Below are positions 15,817 to 22,649 of a DNA stretch of 46,818 nucleotides, in pieces. The position numbers and the translations under genes are program-made. Location: the NCBI GenBank assembly GCA_017397695.1, contig JAFQIF010000219.1, forward strand, positions 1 to 46,818, written 5' to 3'. Source of the DNA: Clostridia bacterium (GTDB lineage Bacteria > Bacillota_A > Clostridia > Christensenellales > Aristaeellaceae). The notes under the pieces were generated by a model, which worked only from the letters and a program-made list of their open reading frames with translations, was not told the origin of the DNA and searched no databases. Numbering within the stretch: position 1 is the stretch's first letter; every line of letters starts with the position of its first letter.

Positions 15817-15843
15817 ACCCATGGTACGCTATGTACCACGGGT
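15817..15843. terminator. Bidirectional hairpin between the WG-repeat gene and the defence operon
   Basis: ACCCATGGTAC-gctat-GTACCACGGGT (one mismatch) is followed by TTTTA rightward and TTTTTGTG leftward. A leftward -10-like TATAAT lies just beyond it (about 15808-15803) before the WG-repeat gene. Confidence 0.6.
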
Positions 15844-15857
15844 TTTACAGGATTATT

Positions 15858-16001
15858 CTAGAATTTTCCTGCCCACGGCAGGCTCATATCCAGCACCGGC
15901 TTGCGGGATCGCTTGTCCCTTGTGGTCTGCGCCTTGGCCAGTACGCTTTTCGCCTCCTGCTTCCGGTGGAATACATCCTCCATATGCGCTGCGGCTGGCA
16001 T
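15858..16001 (-). pseudogene. GC-rich 47-codon fragment, possible gene remnant
   Basis: An open frame from ATG 16001 to TAG 15858 encodes a basic peptide containing KQEAKSVLAKAQTTRDKRSR and ending LPWAGKF. It has no ribosome-binding site. Base composition is clearly richer in G+C than the rest of island B. It looks like the C-terminal scrap of a larger mobile-element protein, but I do not recognise which one. It may also be chance. Confidence 0.25.
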
Positions 16002-16038
16002 CAGAAATAAACGGTTCCTTTTTCAACGTGTAACGAAA

Positions 16039-16060
16039 TGCCCTCCAGCGCTGGAGGGCA
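16039..16060 (-). terminator. Terminator of the AbiL-like operon
   Basis: The perfect 22-bp palindrome TGCCCTCCAGCGCTGGAGGG plus CA is followed leftward by TTTCGTTA. It stands 17 bases after the rloB-like stop codon. Confidence 0.6.
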
Positions 16061-16077
16061 TCATTGTCATTATGGGT

Positions 16078-16749
16078 TTATTGGTTGGACTGATCGGTAA
16101 GCACAAGGTTTTCCATGAGGCGGTATACCTCGGTAAACGGGTTTGCATCAATACCAAGCGGCAAGGTAAACCCATTCTCTACTTGATGCGTTTCCAAACG
16201 TTTTGCACGCTTGATCGCCTCAATCGTCTCGCTGGCCATCTGTTCGTAAAGGTCATTATGCTTTTCGTAGTCCTTTATGCCTGCTTGCTCCAAAGCCTTT
16301 TTCACCGCATCATAGTCAGGAAGATGCGCTGTTGTGTAGCGCAAATGGAGTAAATACCAGAGTTCAAAGCAAGGATTAGAGATAAGCAGCGAATAGGCTT
16401 CTTTTTCCGCCGTAGCTCTCGCTTGTGTCAAAGCCGCGTTCTTTTTCTTGATGGCATCTGCCGCTTGATAATTCACGTCACCATCGGCAACAATCCATAC
16501 CGAGTCACCGGATTTGGGCGAGAGGTCATCATCTTTGCATATTCTGGAGGCTTTACGGATCAGATTCAAATAATCCGTTTTGCTGCCATTTTTGCTGTTG
16601 GGTACGACTCTGACTTCTACATTGTTCTGACGGGTCCTGAAATGCTCAAAGTACTTCGGTTCGGATTTTTCACCCTCTGTAACAATGAGAATAACAGGTT
16701 TGGTCCGGCGAGGTTTGGAGCCACGCCGCTCAATCTTGCCTCTACCCAT
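16078..16749 (-). CDS. RloB/AbiLii-like protein (phage defence)
   Basis: A 223-residue RloB-family protein. A basic N-terminus precedes VILIVTEGEKSEPKYFEHF and later SVWIVADGD, which together look like the acidic motifs of a TOPRIM-like nuclease core (Glu in TEGE, Asp-x-Asp in ADGD). SNPCFELWYLLHL and NPFTEVYRL are also RloB hallmarks. Its start overlaps the stop of the ATPase gene by one base (TAATG), so the pair is translationally coupled. In the lactococcal AbiL system an ATPase and an RloB-type partner together abort phage infection. By analogy this is the effector, with the mechanism not shown here. Confidence 0.85.
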   Translation of the reverse strand: MGRGKIERRGSKPRRTKPVILIVTEGEKSEPKYFEHFRTRQNNVEVRVVPNSKNGSKTDYLNLIRKASRICKDDDLSPKSGDSVWIVADGDVNYQAADAIKKKNAALTQARATAEKEAYSLLISNPCFELWYLLHLRYTTAHLPDYDAVKKALEQAGIKDYEKHNDLYEQMASETIEAIKRAKRLETHQVENGFTLPLGIDANPFTEVYRLMENLVLTDQSNQ

Positions 16750-17951
16750 TATCGACGCCCTCCCTTGATAAACGGAATTGCGCCATAACGGCCCAACAGG
16801 TAGCCTTTCTCCACCTTTGCCTCTTTACGCACAGAGAAATCGACCAGAGAATACAAATCAGTGGCTCCAGTATTCTCATCTTTCTCTGTAAACCAAATCT
16901 GGTCACGACGCATCAAATCGAGGTTCAGGAAGTTTGTATTGTGGGAACAGAAGATCAGCTGTGCTCCAAGGGGATTATTCTCGGTACTGTTGAAAAGAGA
17001 AACCAGATGTTGAGTGAGCAGAGGATGGAGATAAGCATCCATTTCATCCGCTACTAACAAGCATCCTGTTTGTAATGCCTTTTCTATTTCGCCAATCAAA
17101 CGGAAATAGGTATTTGTACCAGTAGATTCTTCTGCCATACTCAATGGATACATGGCAAATTCACCATCATCATTTTTTACCTGATGGACAGCTTCTACAT
17201 TATCCAGAATACCCGTAATCACGCCAGTAAAACTTTGAGGGCCATCCTTAATGTTTAAAGCCTGAATACCGAAGTCTGCAATGCGGAGAAGCTGTGCGAT
17301 CTTTTCTCGATACTTGTCATCCAATAGATCTGCACCATTTACACCATATGCTCTTTCGATTCCCGTATTGAGAACTTGGCATGAAGAAAACCAATTGAAC
17401 ACAGGCAGTACTTTTTTGTAATTCCAGTTTGCAGCGGTGGACAGATAAAGCTTATTGGCAGTATTGCGCTCTTTCAGGCTTTCCTGAAGGTCAACATCCG
17501 CAGTAAAGCGATAGATATCTGTATTTGTGCGTTCAAATATTACTGCTTTTCGTCCCTTGGGATAGGCGTAAAGGTATTCGTCGATGATCTTCTTGTCATC
17601 TGCAGAGAAGCCATATACGTATTTCACCTGATCGGCAATAAACACAACCTCAAAAACACTGGGTTCCTCAGGCGTAGAGGGATCGAATTTGAAAGGAATA
17701 CGGCCAGTCGGAATATTGAGCTGCTTTTCGTGTGAGGTCAAAACATAATTGACCATGAAATAGAAGGCAAGCAGCACATTCGACTTGCCCGATGCATTTG
17801 CGCCATAGATGATACTCGATTTGAGATATTTATCTTTAGCACCTGTATCAATCAAATGCTCGCTATGATCCTGATCTTTGCTGGCCAGCATTGATAATAC
17901 TACTTGGTCTTTGATCGAACGATAATTAGCAACTTTGAATTGAATCAGCAC
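16749..17951 (-). CDS. AAA/ABC-type ATPase, RloA/AbiLi-like (phage defence)
   Basis: A 400-residue SMC/OLD-like ATPase. The start chosen is GTG at 17951 (MLIQFKVANYRSIKD), the usual N-terminus of the family; the GTG at 17978 coincides with the predicted transcription start. Walker A is IYGANASGKSN (about 55), Walker B is LLVADEMDAYLHPLL (about 315), and the switch His is in IFCSHNTNF. It is cytosolic and probably senses infection and gates its RloB-type partner by ATP hydrolysis (inference from AbiL/RloAB). It is the first gene of the two-gene operon in island B. Confidence 0.87.
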   Translation of the reverse strand: MLIQFKVANYRSIKDQVVLSMLASKDQDHSEHLIDTGAKDKYLKSSIIYGANASGKSNVLLAFYFMVNYVLTSHEKQLNIPTGRIPFKFDPSTPEEPSVFEVVFIADQVKYVYGFSADDKKIIDEYLYAYPKGRKAVIFERTNTDIYRFTADVDLQESLKERNTANKLYLSTAANWNYKKVLPVFNWFSSCQVLNTGIERAYGVNGADLLDDKYREKIAQLLRIADFGIQALNIKDGPQSFTGVITGILDNVEAVHQVKNDDGEFAMYPLSMAEESTGTNTYFRLIGEIEKALQTGCLLVADEMDAYLHPLLTQHLVSLFNSTENNPLGAQLIFCSHNTNFLNLDLMRRDQIWFTEKDENTGATDLYSLVDFSVRKEAKVEKGYLLGRYGAIPFIKGGRR

Positions 17952-17984
17952 GCATATCACATCCTTAATTTCCTTCACAGATAT

Positions 17985-18013
17985 ATTATATCCCGTTTTT
18001 TGCAGAAAATCAA
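17985..18013 (-). promoter_or_regulatory. Promoter of the AbiL-like operon
   Basis: Leftward: TTGATT (18013-18008), 17-bp spacer, TATAAT (17990-17985). Transcription would begin near 17978. Confidence 0.75.
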
Positions 18014-18353
18014 CAGAAATTGCATTTTGATTCTTGAAATTGGATTGTTAAATCATCAAATCAAGAATTCGGAAGCCGATGGTCAAATCCTGTATTGATG
18101 CAGATGTACTCCTTTGACCCCATTGCGTTCACTGCTATTTCATGGTATATTATGCGTACTTCGAGTGGTTTTTGTGGTCATTCTTCGTGCAAGGTTGCGT
18201 CCAAGTCTTGCACTGTCTTTGGTCCATATCTGCGTTTTGTTGCAACGAATCGGCAACAGAATGTGTTTTTCCATGTCTGCCCATGTCATTTTGCAGGGTT
18301 TCCTTCTTATAACACTGCAGACATGAAAAGACACACGAGAACATCAGTTCGAT
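18014..18353. other. Gene-free stretch at the right end of island B
   Basis: 340 bases with no credible gene. Short frames on both strands lack ribosome sites and recognisable motifs. TCAAATCCTGT at 18083-18093 matches 11 bases of the attachment core but is otherwise unrelated. Confidence 0.5.
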
Positions 18354-18398
18354 TTCGGGACCAAAAGGTCGCAGGTTCAAATCCTGTCACCTCGACCA
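18354..18398 (+). repeat. Attachment-site copy 3 (right end of island B)
   Basis: Identical to 1853-1897 over 45 bp. It is followed by a terminator and then by non-island sequence, so it is probably the original 3' end of the chromosomal tRNA-Pro gene. Confidence 0.92.
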
Positions 18399-18407
18399 CT
18401 AAAGAAG

Positions 18408-18432
18408 CTCTTGAGTGATCAAGAGTTTTTTT
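18408..18432 (+). terminator. Terminator after attachment copy 3
   Basis: CTCTTGA-gtga-TCAAGAG is followed by seven Ts. It was probably the original terminator of the tRNA operon before insertion. Confidence 0.8.
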
Positions 18433-18485
18433 CTTTTGTCAAAGCAGATTGAAATCAATCAGGGTACATCAGCCATCATACGACA

Positions 18486-18515
18486 AAACCGCCGGGCGCT
18501 AGCGTCCGGCGGTTT
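18486..18515 (-). terminator. Terminator of the pilus operon
   Basis: AAACCGCCG and CGGCGGTTT (perfect 9-bp arms) around a 12-base loop lie five bases after the stop of the last sortase gene. The leftward tail is short on Ts. Confidence 0.65.
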
Positions 18516-18520
18516 CTGCG

Positions 18521-19243
18521 TTATTGCTTATTTGCGGTCTTTTCCTTTTCAGGAGCGATCTCATATTCTTCCAGCCTGCAGCGCAGGGTCACGCGCTTGG
18601 CGCCGCCGGGCACACATGTGAAGAGCGTCATATCCCATTCGCCCTCAAGCATCCCCTGTACATTGCGCATATCCAGCGTTTCCTTCGCGCAGACGGTGTA
18701 ACGGAACACATTACCATCGACGTCTGTAAAGCGGATCTCATCGCCAAGCATCATGCTGGAAAAGCGGCCAAAGTGACGCTCATAGTTATGCCCCGAGATG
18801 ATCAGATCACCGGTATAGGCGGAGCCCTTGTAGCGGCAGGGCGCGATCTTCAGCTTTGGGTAACTCCAATCGCTCATCACCGGCAGGGACAACTCAAGCA
18901 CAGGAAAATCCAGGATACCGATATACTCGTGATTCTCGATTACCGTGATCGGCATCTCCATATCCGGGTTGATTTCAAAAAGCGCGCGTCTGGGCGTTGC
19001 CAGCGGCTTGGGCGTCGGCGAAGGCGTGGGCTGCGGCGTGAACAGCGGCGTCTGATCAGGTACCGGCGAAGGCGTGCGCTCGGGCGAAGCCGATGCCGTC
19101 ATTAGCGCGAGCACCTTCTGTGCGGATGCGTCCGCGTCGCGCTCTTCCTTGATCAGCCTCAGCGCAAGCACAAAGGCTACCGCAAGGAGCAGCAGACCCA
19201 GGCCCATCAGCACACGGCCTTTCCCTCGCTTCTTTTCCTGCAT
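18521..19243 (-). CDS. Second sortase of the pilus locus
   Basis: A 240-residue membrane-anchored transpeptidase. The start is the ATG at 19243 (MQEKKRGKGRVLMG), eight bases after GAGGG. An N-terminal membrane helix (VLMGLGLLLLAVAFVLALRL) is followed by a Pro/Thr-rich stalk (PTPSPTPKP) and the sortase domain (about 95-225). The catalytic triad is His in ISGHNYERHF, Cys in TLFTCVPGG and Arg in RVTLRCRL. Sortases cleave LPXTG-type signals and join the protein to pilin or peptidoglycan. The class is uncertain (B- or D-like). As the last gene of the operon, it may be the housekeeping-type sortase fixing the finished pilus to the wall. Confidence 0.9.
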   Translation of the reverse strand: MQEKKRGKGRVLMGLGLLLLAVAFVLALRLIKEERDADASAQKVLALMTASASPERTPSPVPDQTPLFTPQPTPSPTPKPLATPRRALFEINPDMEMPITVIENHEYIGILDFPVLELSLPVMSDWSYPKLKIAPCRYKGSAYTGDLIISGHNYERHFGRFSSMMLGDEIRFTDVDGNVFRYTVCAKETLDMRNVQGMLEGEWDMTLFTCVPGGAKRVTLRCRLEEYEIAPEKEKTANKQ

Positions 19244-19247
19244 GCGC

Positions 19248-20177
19248 TTATCCCTCATTCTTACGGCTGCGCAGCCATCCCAAAGCAAACAGCGTCATAC
19301 CCAGTGCGGCAAGAATCCACACCGGCCACCAATCCAGGCCGGTCTGCGGGAGGATATCGTCCTCATCGGCAGGCGGACGGCTGTTGATGATCGTGATGAC
19401 CTTGCCATCCTTGGTAATCTCCACCGTGTAATCCTCGGGAACCGGCTTTTCCACAACTTTCCAGGAAACAGCTCCGTCCAGATCCTCCCACTCGTAGCGC
19501 CAGTTGTTGTACTTATTGAGCTTTACCTCGTCCACCTTTTCACCATTGCCGTACAGGTGAACCTTGATATACTCCGGACGCAGCGGCGCCCAGCCCTTAT
19601 CGCGCCAGACCTTGACGACCGTGATATCCGTCAGATCGCGCTCGCCGCTCTCATACTTGATCTTGACTTCCTGGCTGTAATCCCAGCGATCGTCCTCATC
19701 CGTAGCGGGCACGGCGACAAGCGCCGGCATCGGCGTGTAATAATGCTTTTTCGTCAGCGCGGTATCGCCAACCAGCAGGTAAATGCCGGGCTTGAGCCCT
19801 TCAAAGAGGACATGACCCGTTTCATCCGTCGCCTTTTCCTGCTCAACTGCAATCTCCTCTGCGATGACATAGCCGGAGAGCGTCTCGGCCAGATTGCGCC
19901 AGGCCGCCTGATCCAGCTCCACAAAATCCACGGAGAGCGCGGCAAACTCGTCGGTCAGCGACAGCGCGCCGCTCGCAGCGAAATCCGCCACGCGATAGAT
20001 GCGGAACGGCACATCCGCCAACGGCGCAGAGCTATGGGCAAAGGTGACATCCAGCGAACCATTGCTGGCCAGATCAATTCTGCCGGCAGCGCTTGCAGGC
20101 ATCGCAAAAAACACGCACAGCAGCAGGCACAGCACAGCACACAAAGCAATGCGCACACGCGCAGCATGTATTCTCAT
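19248..20177 (-). CDS. Cna-B pilin / wall-anchor protein with LPQTG signal
   Basis: A 309-residue exported protein. The start is the ATG at 20177 (MRIHAARVRIAL) after GAGGTG. A signal peptide ends near MPASA. The middle has a pilin-type domain with GLKPGIYLLVG. A Cna-B-like domain (about 200-270; ITVVKVWRDKG, WRYEWEDLDG, YTVEITKDGKVITIINS) comes next. The end is DILPQTG, a membrane helix and RSRKNEG. Its place between two sortases suggests a minor or basal pilin. It ends four bases before the next sortase start and starts five bases after the previous sortase's stop. Confidence 0.9.
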   Translation of the reverse strand: MRIHAARVRIALCAVLCLLLCVFFAMPASAAGRIDLASNGSLDVTFAHSSAPLADVPFRIYRVADFAASGALSLTDEFAALSVDFVELDQAAWRNLAETLSGYVIAEEIAVEQEKATDETGHVLFEGLKPGIYLLVGDTALTKKHYYTPMPALVAVPATDEDDRWDYSQEVKIKYESGERDLTDITVVKVWRDKGWAPLRPEYIKVHLYGNGEKVDEVKLNKYNNWRYEWEDLDGAVSWKVVEKPVPEDYTVEITKDGKVITIINSRPPADEDDILPQTGLDWWPVWILAALGMTLFALGWLRSRKNEG

Positions 20178-20182
20178 GGCAT

Positions 20183-20998
20183 TCACCTCTTCTTCTTATT
20201 GGGCAGCAGCAGGCTCACAAAGAGCAGCAGCACAACCGGAATCGCCAGCCACTTCATCACGGTCTTTTCCTCGATCTGCTCCGCTTCTGCGGTGATGATG
20301 ATCTCCGGCTTTTCCACCGCATTCTCCACGCGATGGCCGCGCACGAGCAGGCGGTGCGAGTTCACGCCGTAGGGCGTACAGGTGACGAGCGTACAGTAAT
20401 CCTGCTCGGGGTCGATCGCCAGCGCCTGCGTCTCATGCGGCAGGACGACAAGGATCTGATCGACCTCGTAGGTCAGCTTCTCATCGAGCACATGCATCAT
20501 GAACGTATCGCCCACGGCCATCTGATCCAGATCGGTAAAGAGCCGGGCGGACGGCAGGCCGCGATGGCCGGAGACCGCGCAATGCGTGCCCACGCCGCCG
20601 GTAGGCAGCGAGGTATTCTCGATATGGCCGATGGCGATCTGCAGCACGGCTTCGTCCGTGGTATGGTACAGCGGCAGGTTCACATTGATCTTGGGAATTT
20701 CGATGGTACCCATGATGCCGTTGCCGCCGAGATTGAGCAGGCTCTCATACTCTGCAAGCTCGGCTTCGGAAAGCTCAGCCATGCTGCCCTTGGCCATGAG
20801 CCTTTCGTTGTAGGCCCTCGCCGCCGCCCAATGCGCATCGTAGGAAACCTTTTCCTTTTCGATCGTTTCGCGATACACGGCGACCGCACGCGACTGCGTA
20901 CGCGAGTTTACGAAATTGGCAACCGTCGGATACAACAGCAAAGAGAGTCCCGCCAGAAGCACGACGACCAAGAGAATGGTCGAAAGGTGTTTTTTCAT
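20183..20998 (-). CDS. Class C (pilus-polymerising) sortase
   Basis: 271 residues with two membrane helices (about 8-30 and 245-262), the class C plan. The catalytic residues are His in CAVSGHRGLPS, Cys in YCTLVTCTPYGVNSHR and Arg in HRLLVRGHR. TLxTCTPYG is typical of pilus sortases. It would polymerise the backbone pilin through its LPETG and pilin Lys. The start is the ATG at 20998 with AGGAG 12-13 bases away, a rather long spacing. A perfect 10-bp hairpin separates it from the backbone pilin gene, which could lower sortase relative to pilin expression. Confidence 0.95.
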   Translation of the reverse strand: MKKHLSTILLVVVLLAGLSLLLYPTVANFVNSRTQSRAVAVYRETIEKEKVSYDAHWAAARAYNERLMAKGSMAELSEAELAEYESLLNLGGNGIMGTIEIPKINVNLPLYHTTDEAVLQIAIGHIENTSLPTGGVGTHCAVSGHRGLPSARLFTDLDQMAVGDTFMMHVLDEKLTYEVDQILVVLPHETQALAIDPEQDYCTLVTCTPYGVNSHRLLVRGHRVENAVEKPEIIITAEAEQIEEKTVMKWLAIPVVLLLFVSLLLPNKKKR

Positions 20999-21029
20999 CC
21001 GGAATCAGCACTCTCCTTGATGTTGTATC

Positions 21030-21052
21030 CCGCAGGGGAAAATCCCCTGCGG
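21030..21052 (-). promoter_or_regulatory. Perfect hairpin between backbone pilin and sortase C
   Basis: CCGCAGGGGA-aaa-TCCCCTGCGG has a perfect 10-bp GC-rich stem and no T-run. It lies 22 bases after the pilin stop codon. It could stabilise the pilin message, act as a partial terminator or be a processing site. Confidence 0.55.
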
Positions 21053-21074
21053 AATACGTTGTGTTTCTTTGGAA

Positions 21075-22583
21075 TTACTCAGCAGCGTTCATGCGGCGCT
21101 TGGTGATCAGCAGGATCGCAGCAGCAGCAACCAGGATGCCGCCGACCATGTAGATCATCTTGGTGCCCTGAGCGCCGGTCTCCGGCAGGCTCGCACCCTT
21201 GTTGTTCTTGACAACAGTAGCAACAATACCATTAGCAGTGTCGCCGTTAGCGGTGGTGGTGCCAACGGTAATGGTCAGCGTCTTCACGCCCTCTTCATCA
21301 TAGGTGGAGGCGATCACAACAGTGATTTCCTCGGTCAGCAGGTTGTAGCCGTCCGGAGCCTTGGTTTCCTTCAGGTAGTAGGTGCCGTCTTCCAGACCGG
21401 AAATCTTGAAGAAACCGTTCGCATCAGAGGTCAGAACAGAGCCAGCCTCCTCGGCAGCAGCCCAGCCAGTCACCTTGCCGTTCGCATCAACGGTAACCCA
21501 CTCATTAGCGCTGTTCCTGAGCTTGAACTCAGCACCCTGCAGCTTCAGTTCATTGTTCTTGCCGTCAACCTTGGTCACATCCAGCTCGAAGGTGAACACA
21601 ACAACTTCATCTTTCGGAGTGTTACCGGTCGGAGTGCCTTCGCCGGAGTGATTCGGATCGTTGGAGAACTCGAGGTAAACAACGTTATCGTTACCCTTAC
21701 CGCCAACAACAGCATCGCTGTCCAGGGTAGCAGTGTACTCGACAACAATCTTGGAAGTGGCACTGATCGTAACATTAGCAATCTTCTTGAGATCGTTGCA
21801 GGTAAGCGTCAGCTTCTGATCAGCAAAAGCCGCGGTAAAGCTGGAAGTCACATCAGCCCTATCATCGCCATTGACAACATAGACCTTCGCATCACTGTTG
21901 TAGGTCAGGCCAGCAGACAGGGTATCGTGGAACACATACTTGTATTCCTTATAGTCGGCATAGTTGCTCGGCAGGGTACCAGTGATCTTGTAGTTGATCA
22001 CATCGCCGATGCTGTAGTCGCCAGTCTCGGTCGTGGTGCCGCCAACAATCTCCTTGTCAACAGTCGGAACCTCACCCTTCGGCTCGATGGTAACATCATT
22101 GACAATCTGGACAATGTACAGCGTATAGGCTTCATATTGACCATCAAGGGAATCATCCGCGTCCTTGATCAGGTAGTAACCAGCCGGGACACCGGTCAGA
22201 GATTCAACAAATTTCGTAGCGCCCTCTTCCGTAGCATCTGCATCCGGAAGCTTGCCCAACGTACCATAAGCAGTACTGTTAAGGTTAGCATACTTCGTGA
22301 TAACAGCCAGCTTAGCGGTATCAGAAGACGCACCGACCACGCCTTCAAGCTCAGTAAGAACACTGGCATCAACAGTCGCATTGGCAGTACCCGTACCATT
22401 GGCACCCCACTTGATGTTGGAGAGAATCGTGCCATCAGCAGAAAGATCGCCGACAAAAATCTGGTAAACTTCGTATGTATGACCGTTATTCGGAGCAGAT
22501 ACAGTGTACGCCATCGCGGTCGCGCTCATCGCCAGCAGCATCACCAGCGCGAGAACCATGGAAATCAGTTTCTTCATGTTCAT
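21075..22583 (-). CDS. Backbone (major) pilin, LPETG
   Basis: A 502-residue exported pilin. The start is the ATG at 22583 (MNMKKLISMVLAL), eight bases after AGGAAG. A signal peptide ends at TAMA. The likely pilin Lys is Lys169 in VTIEPKGEVPT, a variant of the YPK motif. A D2-type isopeptide fimbrial domain follows (DYSIGDVINYKITGTLP, YVFHDTLSAGLTYN). A C-terminal SpaA/Cna-B domain contains QGAEFKLRN and the E-box YLKETKAPDGYN. The end is SLPETGAQGTK, a membrane helix and KRRMNAAE. Domains of this type carry self-formed Lys-Asn isopeptide bonds. It is assembled outside the cell by the class C sortase next door. Confidence 0.95.
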   Translation of the reverse strand: MNMKKLISMVLALVMLLAMSATAMAYTVSAPNNGHTYEVYQIFVGDLSADGTILSNIKWGANGTGTANATVDASVLTELEGVVGASSDTAKLAVITKYANLNSTAYGTLGKLPDADATEEGATKFVESLTGVPAGYYLIKDADDSLDGQYEAYTLYIVQIVNDVTIEPKGEVPTVDKEIVGGTTTETGDYSIGDVINYKITGTLPSNYADYKEYKYVFHDTLSAGLTYNSDAKVYVVNGDDRADVTSSFTAAFADQKLTLTCNDLKKIANVTISATSKIVVEYTATLDSDAVVGGKGNDNVVYLEFSNDPNHSGEGTPTGNTPKDEVVVFTFELDVTKVDGKNNELKLQGAEFKLRNSANEWVTVDANGKVTGWAAAEEAGSVLTSDANGFFKISGLEDGTYYLKETKAPDGYNLLTEEITVVIASTYDEEGVKTLTITVGTTTANGDTANGIVATVVKNNKGASLPETGAQGTKMIYMVGGILVAAAAILLITKRRMNAAE

Positions 22584-22649
22584 TTTTCATTCTTCCTTTC
22601 ACTTATTTGGTTTGTCGATCATTACAGTTGGGAGCACTTGAAAACACAA

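Noticed and set aside
17955..17962. A fifth TATCACAT octamer
   Set aside because: It is single, lies at the start of the ATPase gene and has no 12-bp partner, so it is probably chance.
18083..18093. A fourth attachment core (TCAAATCCTGT)
   Set aside because: Only 11 bases match, and the flanks are unrelated to the tRNA.
18095..18353. Small genes on both strands at the right end of island B
   Set aside because: No ribosome sites, no recognisable motifs, and composition like non-coding DNA.
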